A DNA stretch of 64,000 nucleotides from AWTP1-13 sp963832445 (GCA_963832445.1 CAWHUM010000026.1:248001-312000); one strand, 5' to 3'; shown: positions 9,601 through 18,065, counted from the first letter of the stretch. Notes: generated by a model from the letters alone, not told the origin. Numbers and translations are program-made.

Positions 9601-9679
9601 CCCGGACTATCCGGAACTCTCCGCCCGCGACGCAGCCGCCGTGCGCGAGTTCGATGCGCGTGCGGGGGCCCCGCGTTGA
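6620..9679 (+). CDS. ileS: Isoleucyl-tRNA synthetase
   Basis: Class I synthetase charging tRNA-Ile, 1019 residues. The HIGH-type motif is HIGT at residues 72-75 and the KMSKS motif is at 687-691. The CP1 editing domain lies between, with IVIWTTTPWTIPGNRA and EDGTGFVHTAPGHG intact. After KMSKS comes the anticodon-binding helical region (RKLRNTLRWMLGTLAHHEGR). The C-terminal zinc ribbon of some homologues is not obvious: CARSW is present but a full Cys4 set is not visible. The start MTLTQPASRDWSATLFLPKT is alphaproteobacterial in style. Codons 214-357 have markedly lower GC (about 56 percent over 7321-7680) than the rest of the gene, as if the editing domain had a different history. Confidence 0.97.
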   Translation: MTLTQPASRDWSATLFLPKTGFPMKAGLPQLEPRLLDRWAKLGMYKRLRQKAKGRPKFVLHDGPPYANGNIHIGTALNKILKDMVTRSQQMLGFDSNYVPGWDCHGLPIEWKIEEQYRAKGQDKDAVPVVEFRKQCREFAEHWIGVQREEFKRLGVEGDWQHYYSTMAYKAEGTIAAELMKFAMNGGLYRGSKPVMWSVVEKTALAEAEVEYHDYTSDTVWVKFPVAPHKYAPPFVGAESPGTPVPDWVNVRNKYKDASIVIWTTTPWTIPGNRAISYSNKIAYGLYRVTEAPEGNWARTGDQLVLADKLAERVMKAAKVVAYEAIGPVTSQELASIVCDHPLAAFDRGYKFHVPLLEGDHVTDEDGTGFVHTAPGHGREDFEVWTANTARLRERGIDPTIPFTVDADGCFTKEAPGFEGKRVIDDKGNKGDANDAVITALKDAGMLIARGRLKHQYPHSWRSKRPVIFRNTPQWFIAMDQALRMPGQGGNQTLREAALKAIAETEFVPLSGQNRLRGMIEARPDWVISRQRAWGVPITVFQHKETGEVIPSAKFSQSGELMARIRAAITEKGADAWFEKGARERFLAGLVDNPADWEQATDILDVWFDSGSTHTFTLEDPEAFPQLAGIRRQRDGGRDRVMYLEGSDQHRGWFQSSLLESCGTRGRAPFDMVLTHGFILDEKGEEKMSKSKGNTLSPQDLMKTSGADILRLWVASADYTGDIRFGPTVLQGTAESYRKLRNTLRWMLGTLAHHEGRQKVAVATMPELEQFMLHRLVELDEVVRKAYAEYDYKRVVAVLSHFMNTDLSAFYFDIRKDALYCEPYSSAKRKAALETIEQIFRCTTLWLAPLLCFTAEEAWLARYPSEDGSVHLETFPEVPKSWRNDALAADWEAIKRVRRVVTGALEIERASKKIGSSLEAAPQVYVKDDELLSALEGVDFAEVCITSGIEVIDGEAPDGAFTLADVADVGVVPRKATGTKCARSWRFTDDVGSDPDYPELSARDAAAVREFDARAGAPR

Positions 9680-9712
9680 CCGCCGGCCGCCTTTGCACTA
9701 CACGTGTGCTGC

Positions 9713-10045
9713 ATGAACAAGATGAGCAAGAGCGAGGTCTACAGCTGGCGTCTTGCTCGAGACCTCAAGATGCAGCTCGAGGCCGCCGCCAGGGATGAAA
9801 AGACCAGTGTCGGCGCTGTTCTCGAGCGCGTGGTTCGGGAGTGGCTGAAGAGCCGGGCGAGCCTCGACGAGGATGAGGCCGAGCAGCAGCGCCGGCTGCG
9901 CGAGCGGGTTCTGAAGGCGGCAGGCACGATTTCCGTCGATCTGGGCGGCTCGGCAACGAACGAGCGCGTGCGGGAAGTCATGGGCGAGTACCTGATGAAA
10001 AAGTATCGTGCGAGCCAGCGGCGTGCCCCCAAGCGAGCTCGTTGA
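9713..10045 (+). CDS. Ribbon-helix-helix antitoxin (VapB-like)
   Basis: 110-residue basic/acidic protein. The N-terminus (SEVYSWRLARDLKMQLEAAA, then a second helix in TSVGAVLERVVREWLKS) fits a ribbon-helix-helix DNA-binding fold. The C-terminal part is helical and charged and would bind the toxin. It overlaps the following PIN-domain gene, the classic antitoxin-toxin arrangement, and probably autoregulates the pair. ATG at 9713 and ATG at 9722 are both possible starts; no strong Shine-Dalgarno decides. Confidence 0.75.
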   Translation: MNKMSKSEVYSWRLARDLKMQLEAAARDEKTSVGAVLERVVREWLKSRASLDEDEAEQQRRLRERVLKAAGTISVDLGGSATNERVREVMGEYLMKKYRASQRRAPKRAR

Positions 10046-10442
10046 TACCGGTGCTCTGCTTGCCGCGGTCAACAGACGGGATCGCTGGCATGAAGCCTGC
10101 CTTGCCGCCCTGCGAGTTGCTAACCTGCCGCTCGTGACAACCACCGCAGTGTTGACCGAAACATTTTATTTCGCCTCCAAGGGTAGAGGTCTAGTAGAGC
10201 GCACATGGGATTTCGTTCGCGCCGGCGGAATTACCATCGCACCGATCTCGGATGCAGACCTGCCAGCCCTTGAGTCCCTCATGGCCCGCTACGCCGACCG
10301 GCCCATGGATTTCGCCGATGCCACGCTCGTGCATGTGGCCGAGCGGGAGGGCCTCAAGACCATCCTCACCATCGACCGCGACGATTTCGAAACCTATCAC
10401 ATTGGACGCAACGCCAAGTTCCGGATATTACCCGCGCGCTGA
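10023..10442 (+). CDS. PIN-domain ribonuclease toxin (VapC-like)
   Basis: About 139-residue PIN-domain protein, the likely toxin of a type II pair. The acidic metal-binding positions expected of VapC are visible: Asp in LVDTGALLAAV near residue 8, Glu in VLTETFYFA, Asp in MDFADATLV and Asp in ILTIDRDDF. Two GTG starts are possible, 10008 and 10023; the second puts the first Asp at the usual distance from the N-terminus. The gene overlaps the antitoxin by 23-38 bp in another frame. The target RNA is unknown. Confidence 0.8.
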   Translation: MPPSELVDTGALLAAVNRRDRWHEACLAALRVANLPLVTTTAVLTETFYFASKGRGLVERTWDFVRAGGITIAPISDADLPALESLMARYADRPMDFADATLVHVAEREGLKTILTIDRDDFETYHIGRNAKFRILPAR

Positions 10443-10485
10443 TCTGACACCCCGCGAAAGTCCCGCGGCTCCGGCCGGAAAGGCG

Positions 10486-11070
10486 ATGGAGGCAATGCAA
10501 GGAAAACCCTGGCTATGGGGGCCTCTGTCGCCGTTGGGGATCGGGCTCGCCGCCCTGACCCTGGCCGTCGACCAGGCGCACAAATGGTGGATGCTGCTCG
10601 TCTACCGCATCGAGGATCGGGGCCGGGTCGCGGTCACCCCCTTCCTCGATCTCGTGTACGTCAAGAACCTCGGCATCAGCTATGGCCTGTTCCTGCAGGA
10701 AAGCCGCTGGGGGCAATGGCTCTTGACCGGCTTTGCCGTTGTGGCGGTGCTCGCCATGGCCGTCTGGCTCGCCCGCTGGGTCGTCGACAGGGTCGTCGCC
10801 GTCAGCCTCGGGCTCATCATGGGGGGGGCCATCAGCAACGCCGTCGACCGCCTGGTGCTGGGGGGAGTAGCCGACTTCTTCTCGCTGCATGCCTTCGGTT
10901 TTTACTGGTACGTATTCAATATTGCAGATGCAGCCATTGTTGCCGGGGTCTGCGGGCTCCTGTATGACTCGTTGGTCCCGAGTTCGCAATCGCGCCTCAA
11001 AGTCGCCGTAAGCCCTTGGCGAGACACTGACTTGGGGGACAGATGGAGATGCCGTTGCTCTATCGCCTAA
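10486..11070 (+). CDS. lspA: Signal peptidase II (prolipoprotein signal peptidase)
   Basis: Inner-membrane aspartyl protease that cleaves lipoprotein signal peptides after lipidation. 194 residues with four membrane segments. The catalytic dyad is Asp121 in NAVDRL and Asp148 in FNIADAAI. The conserved VKNLGISYGLF corresponds to the family's N-x-G-x-x-x-G-x-F block. About 25 residues past the last helix (after LLYDSLVP) are hydrophilic and longer than usual. They arise because the frame runs on into the next gene, which it overlaps by 28 bp. Confidence 0.93.
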   Translation: MEAMQGKPWLWGPLSPLGIGLAALTLAVDQAHKWWMLLVYRIEDRGRVAVTPFLDLVYVKNLGISYGLFLQESRWGQWLLTGFAVVAVLAMAVWLARWVVDRVVAVSLGLIMGGAISNAVDRLVLGGVADFFSLHAFGFYWYVFNIADAAIVAGVCGLLYDSLVPSSQSRLKVAVSPWRDTDLGDRWRCRCSIA

Positions 11071-11486
11071 GGCTGATCTCGACCGCTGCGGCGGTCGCGT
11101 CCGGGCTCGCCTTGGGCGGCTGCAGCAACATTGACGGTGTCGAGCTCAACGGCAAGCTGTTTGACATGATGGGCATCAGCTCTGCCTCTGATACGCGCTC
11201 GCGCGATCCCAAGATGGCGGACAGACCGCCGCTGGTGGTGCCGCCCAGCGTCGCGCGGCTGCCCGAGCCCGGATCGGGCAAAGGGACGTCGGAGGATTTG
11301 GCGGCGCTAAACGATCCAGAGCTGCGCAAGCAGGCAGCGGCGAAGGAGCGCGAGCGGCTCCATCTTGCCTATTGCCGCGGCGACCTGCAGTGGCGGGAAA
11401 AGGCGCTCGATCCCAACGCCATCAACAAGAGCCCTTACGGTCCTTGTCCGAACATAGTCAACAACATCACGGGCAAGTCCAAATAG
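11043..11486 (+). CDS. Small conserved lipoprotein
   Basis: 147-residue predicted lipoprotein. A positively charged N-terminus and hydrophobic helix (LISTAAAVASGLALGGC) end in a lipobox with Cys at residue 28, the site LspA would cut. The mature part has no domain I recognise, is Pro-rich around residues 60-75 (RPPLVVPPSVARLPEPG), and ends with a helical region and a Cys pair (YCRGDLQW, GPCPN). It starts inside the 3' end of lspA, so it is probably translated by coupling. The arrangement of a lipoprotein right after lspA is seen in related bacteria, from general knowledge. Confidence 0.75.
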   Translation: MEMPLLYRLRLISTAAAVASGLALGGCSNIDGVELNGKLFDMMGISSASDTRSRDPKMADRPPLVVPPSVARLPEPGSGKGTSEDLAALNDPELRKQAAAKERERLHLAYCRGDLQWREKALDPNAINKSPYGPCPNIVNNITGKSK

Positions 11487-11713
11487 CCAGCCACGTGCCG
11501 GTGCTGGTGGGCTTTGGAGGCGCAGACAGCGTCTCCCTTCCGTAACTCTTTGCCTCGACTTCTGCGGATCAACCGGCCTGTAGCGACATTAAGGGGTTGT
11601 CATTTGACTTGGGGCTCAGCAAGACCGGATACAGCCACGTTCGGGCCCGCTGCTCGGCGAGCCCTGTGGCAACCGGGGGCTTGCCTTGGCAAGGCGCCAG
11701 TTTCGCCCTCAGG

Positions 11714-13126
11714 ATGCATCGACCGATGTGGACACCAGGCAAGCGTCTTCTCCTCCTCCCGCTCGCGCTCATGCTGATCGCCCAGTACTCCACCTACGCC
11801 CGGGCCAATCCGGCCACCCGCGTGAGCCAGTTCACATTGGCGAACGGCCTCGAGCTCGTCGTCGTGCCCGACACCCGCGCTCCTGTGGTCACGCAGATGC
11901 TCTACATTCGTGCGGGCTCTGCCGACGAGCCGCCGGGCGTGTCGGGCATCGCGCACTTCCTCGAGCACCTGATGTTCAAGTCGACGGAGAAGCTTGCCAG
12001 CGGCGAGTTCTCGGCGGTCGTCTCCCGCCTCGGCGGCCAGCACAACGCCTTCACCAACTACGACTACACCGCCTACTACGAGCGAGTAGCCAAGGACCGG
12101 CTGAAGGCGATCATGGCCATGGAAGCCGACCGCATGGCCAACCTGCGGCTCGGCGAGCGCGAGGTGGATAGCGAGCGGCAGGTGATCATCGAGGAGCGGC
12201 GGCTACGGATCGAAAACGTGCCCGCGAGCCTGTTGTCGGAGCAGATGTCGGCGGCGCTCTATCAGAACCATCCCTACCGCATCCCCATCATCGGCTGGAT
12301 GCACGAGATGGCAAAGCTCTCGCGCGAGGACGCGCTCGCCTTCTACAAGCGCTTCTACGCGCCCAACAACGCCATCGTCGTCATCACCGGCGACGTCAAC
12401 GCCGCCGAGGTCAAGGCGCTGGCGGACGCGACCTACGGCGCCTTGCCGGCAAACCCGCAGGTCGGGTCCAGGGCGCGGCCGCAGGAGCCCGTGCAGATCG
12501 CCCCCCGGCGCGTCGAGTTCAAAGACCCGCGCGCGGGCAATGCGTCGGTGCGACGCTACTATCTGGCGCCCTCCATCACCAAGGCGGCGCCGGGCGAGGC
12601 GGAAGCGCTCTACCTCCTCATGAAGATCGCCGGCCTGGGTGGCACCAGCCGCCTCTACCAGAAGCTGGTGGTGGAGGAGAAGGTCGCTTCCACCGCTGGC
12701 GGCTGGTACAGCGGCATGCAGCTCGACAGCGGCACGATCGGCCTCTACGGCGTGGCTGCCGAGGGCGTCTCCCTCGATAAGGTCGAGCAGGCGATCGACC
12801 GGGTCGTCCACGACCTGCGCGAGAACGGCGTCACCGAGGGCGAGATCGAGCGCGCCAAGAAGCAGTTCATCGCCGAGTTCGTTTTCGAATCCGACAGCCA
12901 GGAAACACTGGCGAGGCGCTATGGCAGCGGCCTGGCACTCGGCATGACGATCGACCAGATCAACAGCTGGCCGGACGAGATCGCCAAAGTCACGACCGCC
13001 CAGGTGAAGCAGGCCGCGACCAAGTATCTCGACATTCGCCGCTCGGTAACTGGAACGCTGATTCCCGGCAACTCTGGTCCGGAGAGCACGTCCCCGGCTC
13101 CGACCCCGGCGGCCAAGCGAAGCTGA
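11714..13126 (+). CDS. M16 zinc peptidase (pitrilysin family), catalytic
   Basis: 470-residue M16 metallopeptidase, probably exported. A hydrophobic leader (RLLLLPLALMLIAQYSTYAR) precedes the domain. The inverted zinc motif HFLEH lies near residue 79, with the third ligand Glu in the REVDSERQVIIEER segment about 75 residues on. Two M16 domains follow, the second from about residue 235. The start is set at ATG 11714 (MHRPMWTPGK); the open frame upstream to 11597 does not look like a signal peptide. It is followed after 13 bp by a second M16 protein lacking the zinc motif, and the two probably form a heterodimer, as in other bacterial M16B pairs. Confidence 0.9.
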   Translation: MHRPMWTPGKRLLLLPLALMLIAQYSTYARANPATRVSQFTLANGLELVVVPDTRAPVVTQMLYIRAGSADEPPGVSGIAHFLEHLMFKSTEKLASGEFSAVVSRLGGQHNAFTNYDYTAYYERVAKDRLKAIMAMEADRMANLRLGEREVDSERQVIIEERRLRIENVPASLLSEQMSAALYQNHPYRIPIIGWMHEMAKLSREDALAFYKRFYAPNNAIVVITGDVNAAEVKALADATYGALPANPQVGSRARPQEPVQIAPRRVEFKDPRAGNASVRRYYLAPSITKAAPGEAEALYLLMKIAGLGGTSRLYQKLVVEEKVASTAGGWYSGMQLDSGTIGLYGVAAEGVSLDKVEQAIDRVVHDLRENGVTEGEIERAKKQFIAEFVFESDSQETLARRYGSGLALGMTIDQINSWPDEIAKVTTAQVKQAATKYLDIRRSVTGTLIPGNSGPESTSPAPTPAAKRS

Positions 13127-13139
13127 GGCGGGTGGTAGC

Positions 13140-14516
13140 ATGTCGAGGTTGATCGAAGATCGCGCGTGGGCTGGCCGTCTGGCGAAGGTCACGTGGCTGG
13201 TCCTGGTGTTTGCGGCTGCCGCCCTCACGCTAACCCCCAGCAAAGCGAGTGCGATGAAGATTCAAGAGGTGAAGAGCCCCGGCGGCATCACGGCGTGGCT
13301 GGTCGAGGAGCACAGCGTGCCCTTGATCGCCGTGCGCTTCGCCTTCGAGGGTGGCAGCTCGCAAGATCCCGTGGGCAAGGAGGGGCTGGCGAACTTCCTG
13401 TCCGGAATGCTGGATGAAGGGGCCGGCAGCCTCAACTCCAAGCAATTCCAGGAGCGCATGGAAGAGATCGCCATGCGCATGTCCTTCGAGGACGGTCGCG
13501 ACGCCTTTTACGGCAGCTTCGAGACGCTGACGCAGAACCGCGATCGCGCGGTCGAGCTGCTGACTTTGGCCATCACCAAGCCGCGGTTCGACGCGGAGGC
13601 GGTCGACCGCATGCGCGCCCAGTATCTGGCTGGCCTTGTTGCCGCCGCCCGCGATCCCACGCGCGTTTCCGCCGAGCAGTGGATGGCGCTCGCGTTTGCG
13701 GGTCATCCCTACGGGCGCCCGCCCAATGGCACGCCGCAGTCGGTGGCCGGGATCACACGTGATGATCTGGTCGCGTTTCGCGGTCGCACGTTTGCCAAGG
13801 ACACGCTGCGCGTGGTGGCGGTCGGCGATATCGACGCTGCCACCCTCGGCACCATGCTCGACACCATCTTCGGCGCCTTGCCTGCCAAGGCCAAGCTGAC
13901 GCCGGTCGCCAAGACCGAGCCCAAGGCCGCGCAGCGGATGAAGGTGATCGACATGAACGTCCCGCAGTCGGTTGCGCGTTTCGGGCTGCCGGCGTTCGCG
14001 CGCAAGGACAAGGACTTCATGGCGTCGTTCATTCTCAATACGATCTTCGGCGGCGGCTTCACCTCGCGGCTCTACAACGAGGTGCGCGAGAAGCGCGGTC
14101 TCGCCTACGGCGTCGATTCTTCGATCATACCGCTCAAGAATGCGTCGGTGTTCATCGGCAACGTCGCCACCAAGAACGAGGAGATCGGCCAGTCGCTGGA
14201 GGTGATCCGCAGCGAGTTGAGGCGCATTGCCACGGATGGCGTGACGCAGGAGGAGCTCAACGACGCCAAGTCCTACCTCACCGGCTCTTTCGCGCTGCGC
14301 TTCGACACCAACGCCAACATCGCCAACCAGTTGCTGTGGATGATGGTCGAAGGGCTCGGCACCAGCTACGTCGACACGCGCAACGCGCAGATCGATGCCG
14401 TGACGCTGGACGACATCAAGCGCGTGGCCAAGCGCCTGTTCGATGGCCAGGAGCCGATCGTCACGGTGGTGGGCAAGCCCAAGGGCGTGGTGCCGACGGC
14501 GCAGCAGGGCGGCTAG
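13140..14516 (+). CDS. M16 peptidase-like protein, non-catalytic partner
   Basis: 458 residues with a signal-peptide-like N-terminus (LVLVFAAAALTLTPSKASA). The fold matches M16, but the position of HxxEH reads NFLSGMLDEG, so zinc ligands are missing. The second-domain Arg/Tyr substrate-binding region is present as FTSRLYNEVREKRGLAYGV. In known M16B pairs one subunit carries the metal site and the other the R/Y pair, which fits this gene and the preceding one. Its TAG stop (14514-14516) lies inside the left end of a palindromic repeat, so the last residue(s) may have been set by repeat insertion. Confidence 0.88.
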   Translation: MSRLIEDRAWAGRLAKVTWLVLVFAAAALTLTPSKASAMKIQEVKSPGGITAWLVEEHSVPLIAVRFAFEGGSSQDPVGKEGLANFLSGMLDEGAGSLNSKQFQERMEEIAMRMSFEDGRDAFYGSFETLTQNRDRAVELLTLAITKPRFDAEAVDRMRAQYLAGLVAAARDPTRVSAEQWMALAFAGHPYGRPPNGTPQSVAGITRDDLVAFRGRTFAKDTLRVVAVGDIDAATLGTMLDTIFGALPAKAKLTPVAKTEPKAAQRMKVIDMNVPQSVARFGLPAFARKDKDFMASFILNTIFGGGFTSRLYNEVREKRGLAYGVDSSIIPLKNASVFIGNVATKNEEIGQSLEVIRSELRRIATDGVTQEELNDAKSYLTGSFALRFDTNANIANQLLWMMVEGLGTSYVDTRNAQIDAVTLDDIKRVAKRLFDGQEPIVTVVGKPKGVVPTAQQGG

Positions 14517-14591
14517 TGTGATGATCGAGAAGTCCGCCACATCGCGTGACGCCAGGGTCGGTAGCGGACTTCTCGATCTGAATCACACTAG
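14513..14591. repeat. Palindromic repeat copy 1 (CTAGTGTGAT ends)
   Basis: A 79-bp imperfect palindrome. CTAGTGTGAT starts the left arm and ATCACACTAG ends the right arm; inside them GATCGAGAAGTCCGC pairs with GCGGACTTCTCGATC. The right arm carries an extra TGA between the two stem blocks. The first bases form the TAG stop of the upstream M16-like gene. It would fold into a long stem with a loop of about 25 bases, either as a transcript terminator-like hairpin or as single-stranded DNA. Confidence 0.85.
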
Positions 14592-14604
14592 CATCATGAT
14601 TTTG

Positions 14605-14679
14605 CTAGTGTCCTTCAGATCGCGAAATTCGTACCGAGTTCGCGGCATAGTGAGACGAATTTCGCGATCAGGACACTAG
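14605..14679. repeat. Palindromic repeat copy 2 (CTAGTGTCCT ends)
   Basis: A 75-bp palindrome 13 bp after copy 1. CTAGTGTCCT pairs with AGGACACTAG, and GATCGCGAAATTCGT pairs with ACGAATTTCGCGATC. The extra TCA sits in the left arm, so this copy is in the opposite orientation to copy 1. Compared with copy 1, stem bases differ in both arms so that pairing is kept (GTGTGAT versus GTGTCCT; GAGAAGTCC versus GCGAAATTC). Such covariation implies selection for, or copying of, the folded form. Confidence 0.85.
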
Positions 14680-14748
14680 GCGCGCAGGCGATGCGCCGCG
14701 CCGGCCAGCGTGGTGACAGAGCGCCAAATTCGCGCTAGGCCTCGCGTT

Positions 14749-16114
14749 ATGACGCCACAGCAAGCTTCGCACGCACCGATCTACCGGCAGTCGATCGCGG
14801 GGTGCCGCGATTCCGCCATTGGCCAGCACGGCCTTTCGCAGGCTGATCTCGACCGCTGGCTGCAGCGCCTGACGCCGGCGCTTGCGCGCCTGCAGGACGA
14901 CTACCGCAGCCGGCGCCTGCCGCACCTTCGCATTCCCGAGGATACCGCCGACATCGAGGCGGCAGAGGCGGCCTTCGCCAGACTGTGCCAGGGCGCGCGC
15001 GCGGTGATCTTCTTCGGCACCGGGGGCTCGAGCCTCGGCGGACAGGCGCTGGCTCAGCTCGGCGGCTGGCACATCCCGGGCACCGCCGACGAGGCGCAGA
15101 AGAAGCGCCCGCGCACCCGCTTCTACGACAATCTCGACGGCGGCGACGCTTGCCTCTGCGCTCGGCTCCTTCGACGACCTTGCCGGTGCGCGCTTCGTCG
15201 TCATCTCCAAGTCCGGCGGCACGCCCGAGACGCTGGTGCAAGCGCTGGCGGCGTTGGCGGCAGTGAAGGCGGCCGGGCTCGAAAAGCGCTTGCCCGATAT
15301 GTTCCTGGGCATCAGCGAGCCCAAAGCCCAGGGCAAGGCCAACGGCCTGCGCACGCTGTTCGAGGCGCACGGCATTCCCCTGCTGGACCATCATCCGGGG
15401 ATCGGCGGGCGGTTTTCGGCACTCACCAACGTCGGCCTGCTCGCGGCGATCGCGCGCGGGCTCGATGCGCGCGCGGTGCGGGCGGGCGCAAGGGAGGTGG
15501 TGGATGCGCTGATGGCGGCCAAGCATCCGGGCGACTTCGAGCCAGCATTGGGAGCGGCCGTGGCAATTGCGCTTGCCACCGAGCGCGGCATTCGCGCCCA
15601 GGTGATGATGCCCTATTCCGATCGGCTGGGGCGCTTCTCGGCCTGGTTCGCGCAGCTGTGGGCGGAAAGCCTCGGCAAGGACGGCAAGGGCACGGCGCCC
15701 ATCGCCTGCCTCGGCCCGGTCGATCAGCACAGCCAGCTGCAGCTCTTCATGGACGGCCCGCACGAGCACCTGATCACATTGGTGCGGGTGCCGACCGCAG
15801 GCACCGGCCCGCGCATCGACGCAAGCCTGGCGCGCGCGGCGGGGGTGGACTACCTGGCCGGCAAGACGGCGGGCGACCTGGTGGCGGCCCAGGCCGAGGC
15901 CCTGCCTGAGGCGCTCGCCAAGGCCGGCCGGCCGGTGCGCACCTTCGACCTCGCCAGCCTTGACGAGCGGGCGCTCGGGGCGCTGATGATGCACATGATG
16001 CTGGAGACGATTCTGGCCGCTCATTTGCTGGGCGTGGACCCGTTCGATCAGCCGGCCGTGGAGCTGGCCAAGGTCATCACCCGCGAGCGCGTGGCGGCGC
16101 TGCCTGAGGTGTGA
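14749..16114 (+). pseudogene. pgi: Glucose-6-phosphate isomerase, one frameshift
   Basis: Interconverts glucose-6-phosphate and fructose-6-phosphate in the cytoplasm. The N-terminal frame starts MTPQQASHAPIYRQSIAGCR at 14749 and includes FFGTGGSSLGGQAL. The rest is one base out of phase: SKSGGTPETLVQALAALAA, then a normal C-terminus ending ERVAALPEV. The break is at 15150-15151, GCTTGCC where GCTGCC is expected; removing one T joins the halves into 454 codons with no other stop. All family motifs survive, so sequence error is the simplest reading. It lies between the palindromic repeats and mutL. Confidence 0.85.
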
Positions 16115-16140
16115 GGGGCAGCGCGACGGGTCGTGAATGG

Positions 16141-16197
16141 GGTCAGACCTCAGGCCCCGCAGGCGCAACTGGGACCAACCTCGCGTAGGGTCTGACC
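16141..16197. repeat. Short inverted repeat ahead of mutL
   Basis: GGTCAGACC (16141-16149) and GGTCTGACC (16189-16197) are exact reverse complements around a 39-bp spacer, ending 11 bp before the mutL start codon. A stem here would sit in the 5' leader of the mutL transcript or at the end of the pgi transcript. Confidence 0.55.
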
Positions 16198-16208
16198 GCA
16201 AGGCACTC

Positions 16209-18034
16209 ATGCCCATCCGCCAGCTCAGCCCCTCGACCGTCAACCGCATCGCCGCGGGCGAGGTGATCGAGCGTCCGGCGAGCGTGGTGAAGGAGCTCGT
16301 CGAGAACGCGCTCGATGCGCGGGCCACCGACATCGAGGTCGTGACCGCGGCGGGCGGGCTGTCGCTGATCCGCGTCACCGACGACGGCGTCGGGCATGAG
16401 CGCGGCCGACCTGGCGCTGGCCGTGGAGCGGCACGCCACCTCCAAGCTCGCCGACGAGGACCTGTTCAACATCGCCACGCTCGGCTTTCGCGGCGAGGCG
16501 CTGCCGTCGATCGGCTCGATCGCGCATCTGGCCATCGCATCGCGCCCCGCCGAGGCGGCGTCGGCCAGCGAGATCGTGGTCGACCGCGGCGCGAAGGAGC
16601 CGGTGCGGCCGGCGGCGCTCAACCCCGGCACGCGCGTGGAGGTGCGCGAGCTGTTCTCGGCCACCCCGGCGCGGCTCAAGTTCCTGAAGAGCGAGCGGGC
16701 GGAGAACATGGCCATCTCGGAGGTGGTGAAGCGGCTCGCCATGGCCAACCCGACCGTCGCCTTCACGCTCACCACCGGCGAGCGCACCGGCCTCAAGCTG
16801 CCGGCCCAGCCGCTGGGACCGGATGGGCATCTGGCGCGGCTCGGCCGCATCATGGGCCGCGAGTTCCTCGACGATGCGCTTGCCCGTCGACGTCGAGCGC
16901 GAGGGCGTGCGGGTGACGGGCTTCGCCGGTCTGCCGACGCTGAACCGGCCCGATCCGGGGGCGCAGTTCCTGTTCGTCAACGGCCGCCCGGTGAAGGACA
17001 AGCTGCTGGTCGGCGCCGTGCGCGCCGCCTACGGCGACCTGCTGCCCAAGGGCCGCTATCCGCTGCTCGCCCTGTTCGTGGACCTTTCCCCGCGCGAGGT
17101 CGACGTCAACGTGCATCCGAGCAAGGCCGAGGTGCGCTTTCGCGAAGCCGGCGCCGTGCGCAGCTTGGTGGCTGGCGCGCTCCGGGCGGCGCTCGAGGCG
17201 GCAGGGCATCGCGCCACCGTCGCGGGCGGCCTCGGTACGCTCGACGCGCTGGCGCGGTCGGTGGCGCCGCGCAACGAGGTTGGGGGCGCGTCCGGCAAGT
17301 TTGAGCCGCGCGGGTCGTATGCGCCGTCCTATCGCCCCGCACCGGCACGGGGCTTTGCCGAGGATTGGCAGGCGCCGCTGGAGGGATTGGCGGCGCTGAG
17401 CGCCAACAGCGCGGCGGGAGCCGAGCCCGCACCGGCGGAGCTGCTCGATCGGCCGCTGGGGGCGGCCCGCGCACAGCTGCACGAGACCTATATCGTCGCT
17501 CAGACGCGCCACTCGGTCGTCATCGTCGATCAGCACGCCGCGCACGAGCGCCTGGTCTACGAGCGCATCAAGGCGGCACTGGCCGATGGCGGCGTGGCGC
17601 GCCAGACCCTGCTGATCCCCGAGGTGGTGGAGCTCGACGCTGACGAGGTGGCGGCGCTCGTCGAAAGTGCGCAGGGCTATGCGGCGCTGGGGCTCACGAT
17701 CGAGGCGTTCGGGGCGGGCGCGGTGCTGGTGCGCGAGGTGCCGGCGCTGCTGGGCGACACCGACGTCAAGGGCCTCGTTCGCGACCTCGCGCGCGAGGCG
17801 TCAAGCGATGGCGAGGGCGGCGGCAGCCTGCTCGAGGCGCGGCTGGCGGCGGTGTGCTCCACCATGGCCTGCCACGGCTCGGTGCGCGCCGGGCGGCGGC
17901 TGACCGGCGAGGAGATGAACGCGCTGCTCAGGCAAATGGAGGCGACGCCTGGCTCGGGCCAGTGCAACCACGGCCGCCCCACCTATGTGGAGCTGAAGCT
18001 CACCGACATCGAGCGCCTGTTCGGGCGGCGGTGA
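16209..18034 (+). pseudogene. mutL: DNA mismatch repair protein MutL, two frameshifts
   Basis: MutL couples mismatch recognition by MutS to strand removal. It begins MPIRQLSPSTVNRIAAGEVI with the GHKL ATPase motifs (DDGVGM, then LGFRGEALPSIGS). Two extra bases break it: near 16392-16394 (GGG for GG before ATG) and at 16880-16881 (GCTTGCCC for GCTGCCC). Removing both gives a 607-residue frame. The C-terminal domain has the endonuclease motif DQHAAHERLVYE plus ACHGSVRAG and CNHGRPTYVEL, so this is the nicking type of MutL used where MutH is absent. If the breaks are real the strain lacks mismatch repair; the conserved flanks make sequence error more likely. Confidence 0.85.
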
Positions 18035-18065
18035 GGTGTAGTGTTGAGGGCACTGATGAGTTCTG

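Noticed and set aside
15140..15160. Programmed frameshift in pgi
   Set aside because: No slippery heptamer or downstream pseudoknot is evident, Pgi is not known to use recoding, and the same GCTTG context breaks other genes.
14747..16378. 543-codon minus-strand frame across pgi and mutL
   Set aside because: Low-complexity shadow; it crosses two genes on the plus strand whose protein motifs are clear.
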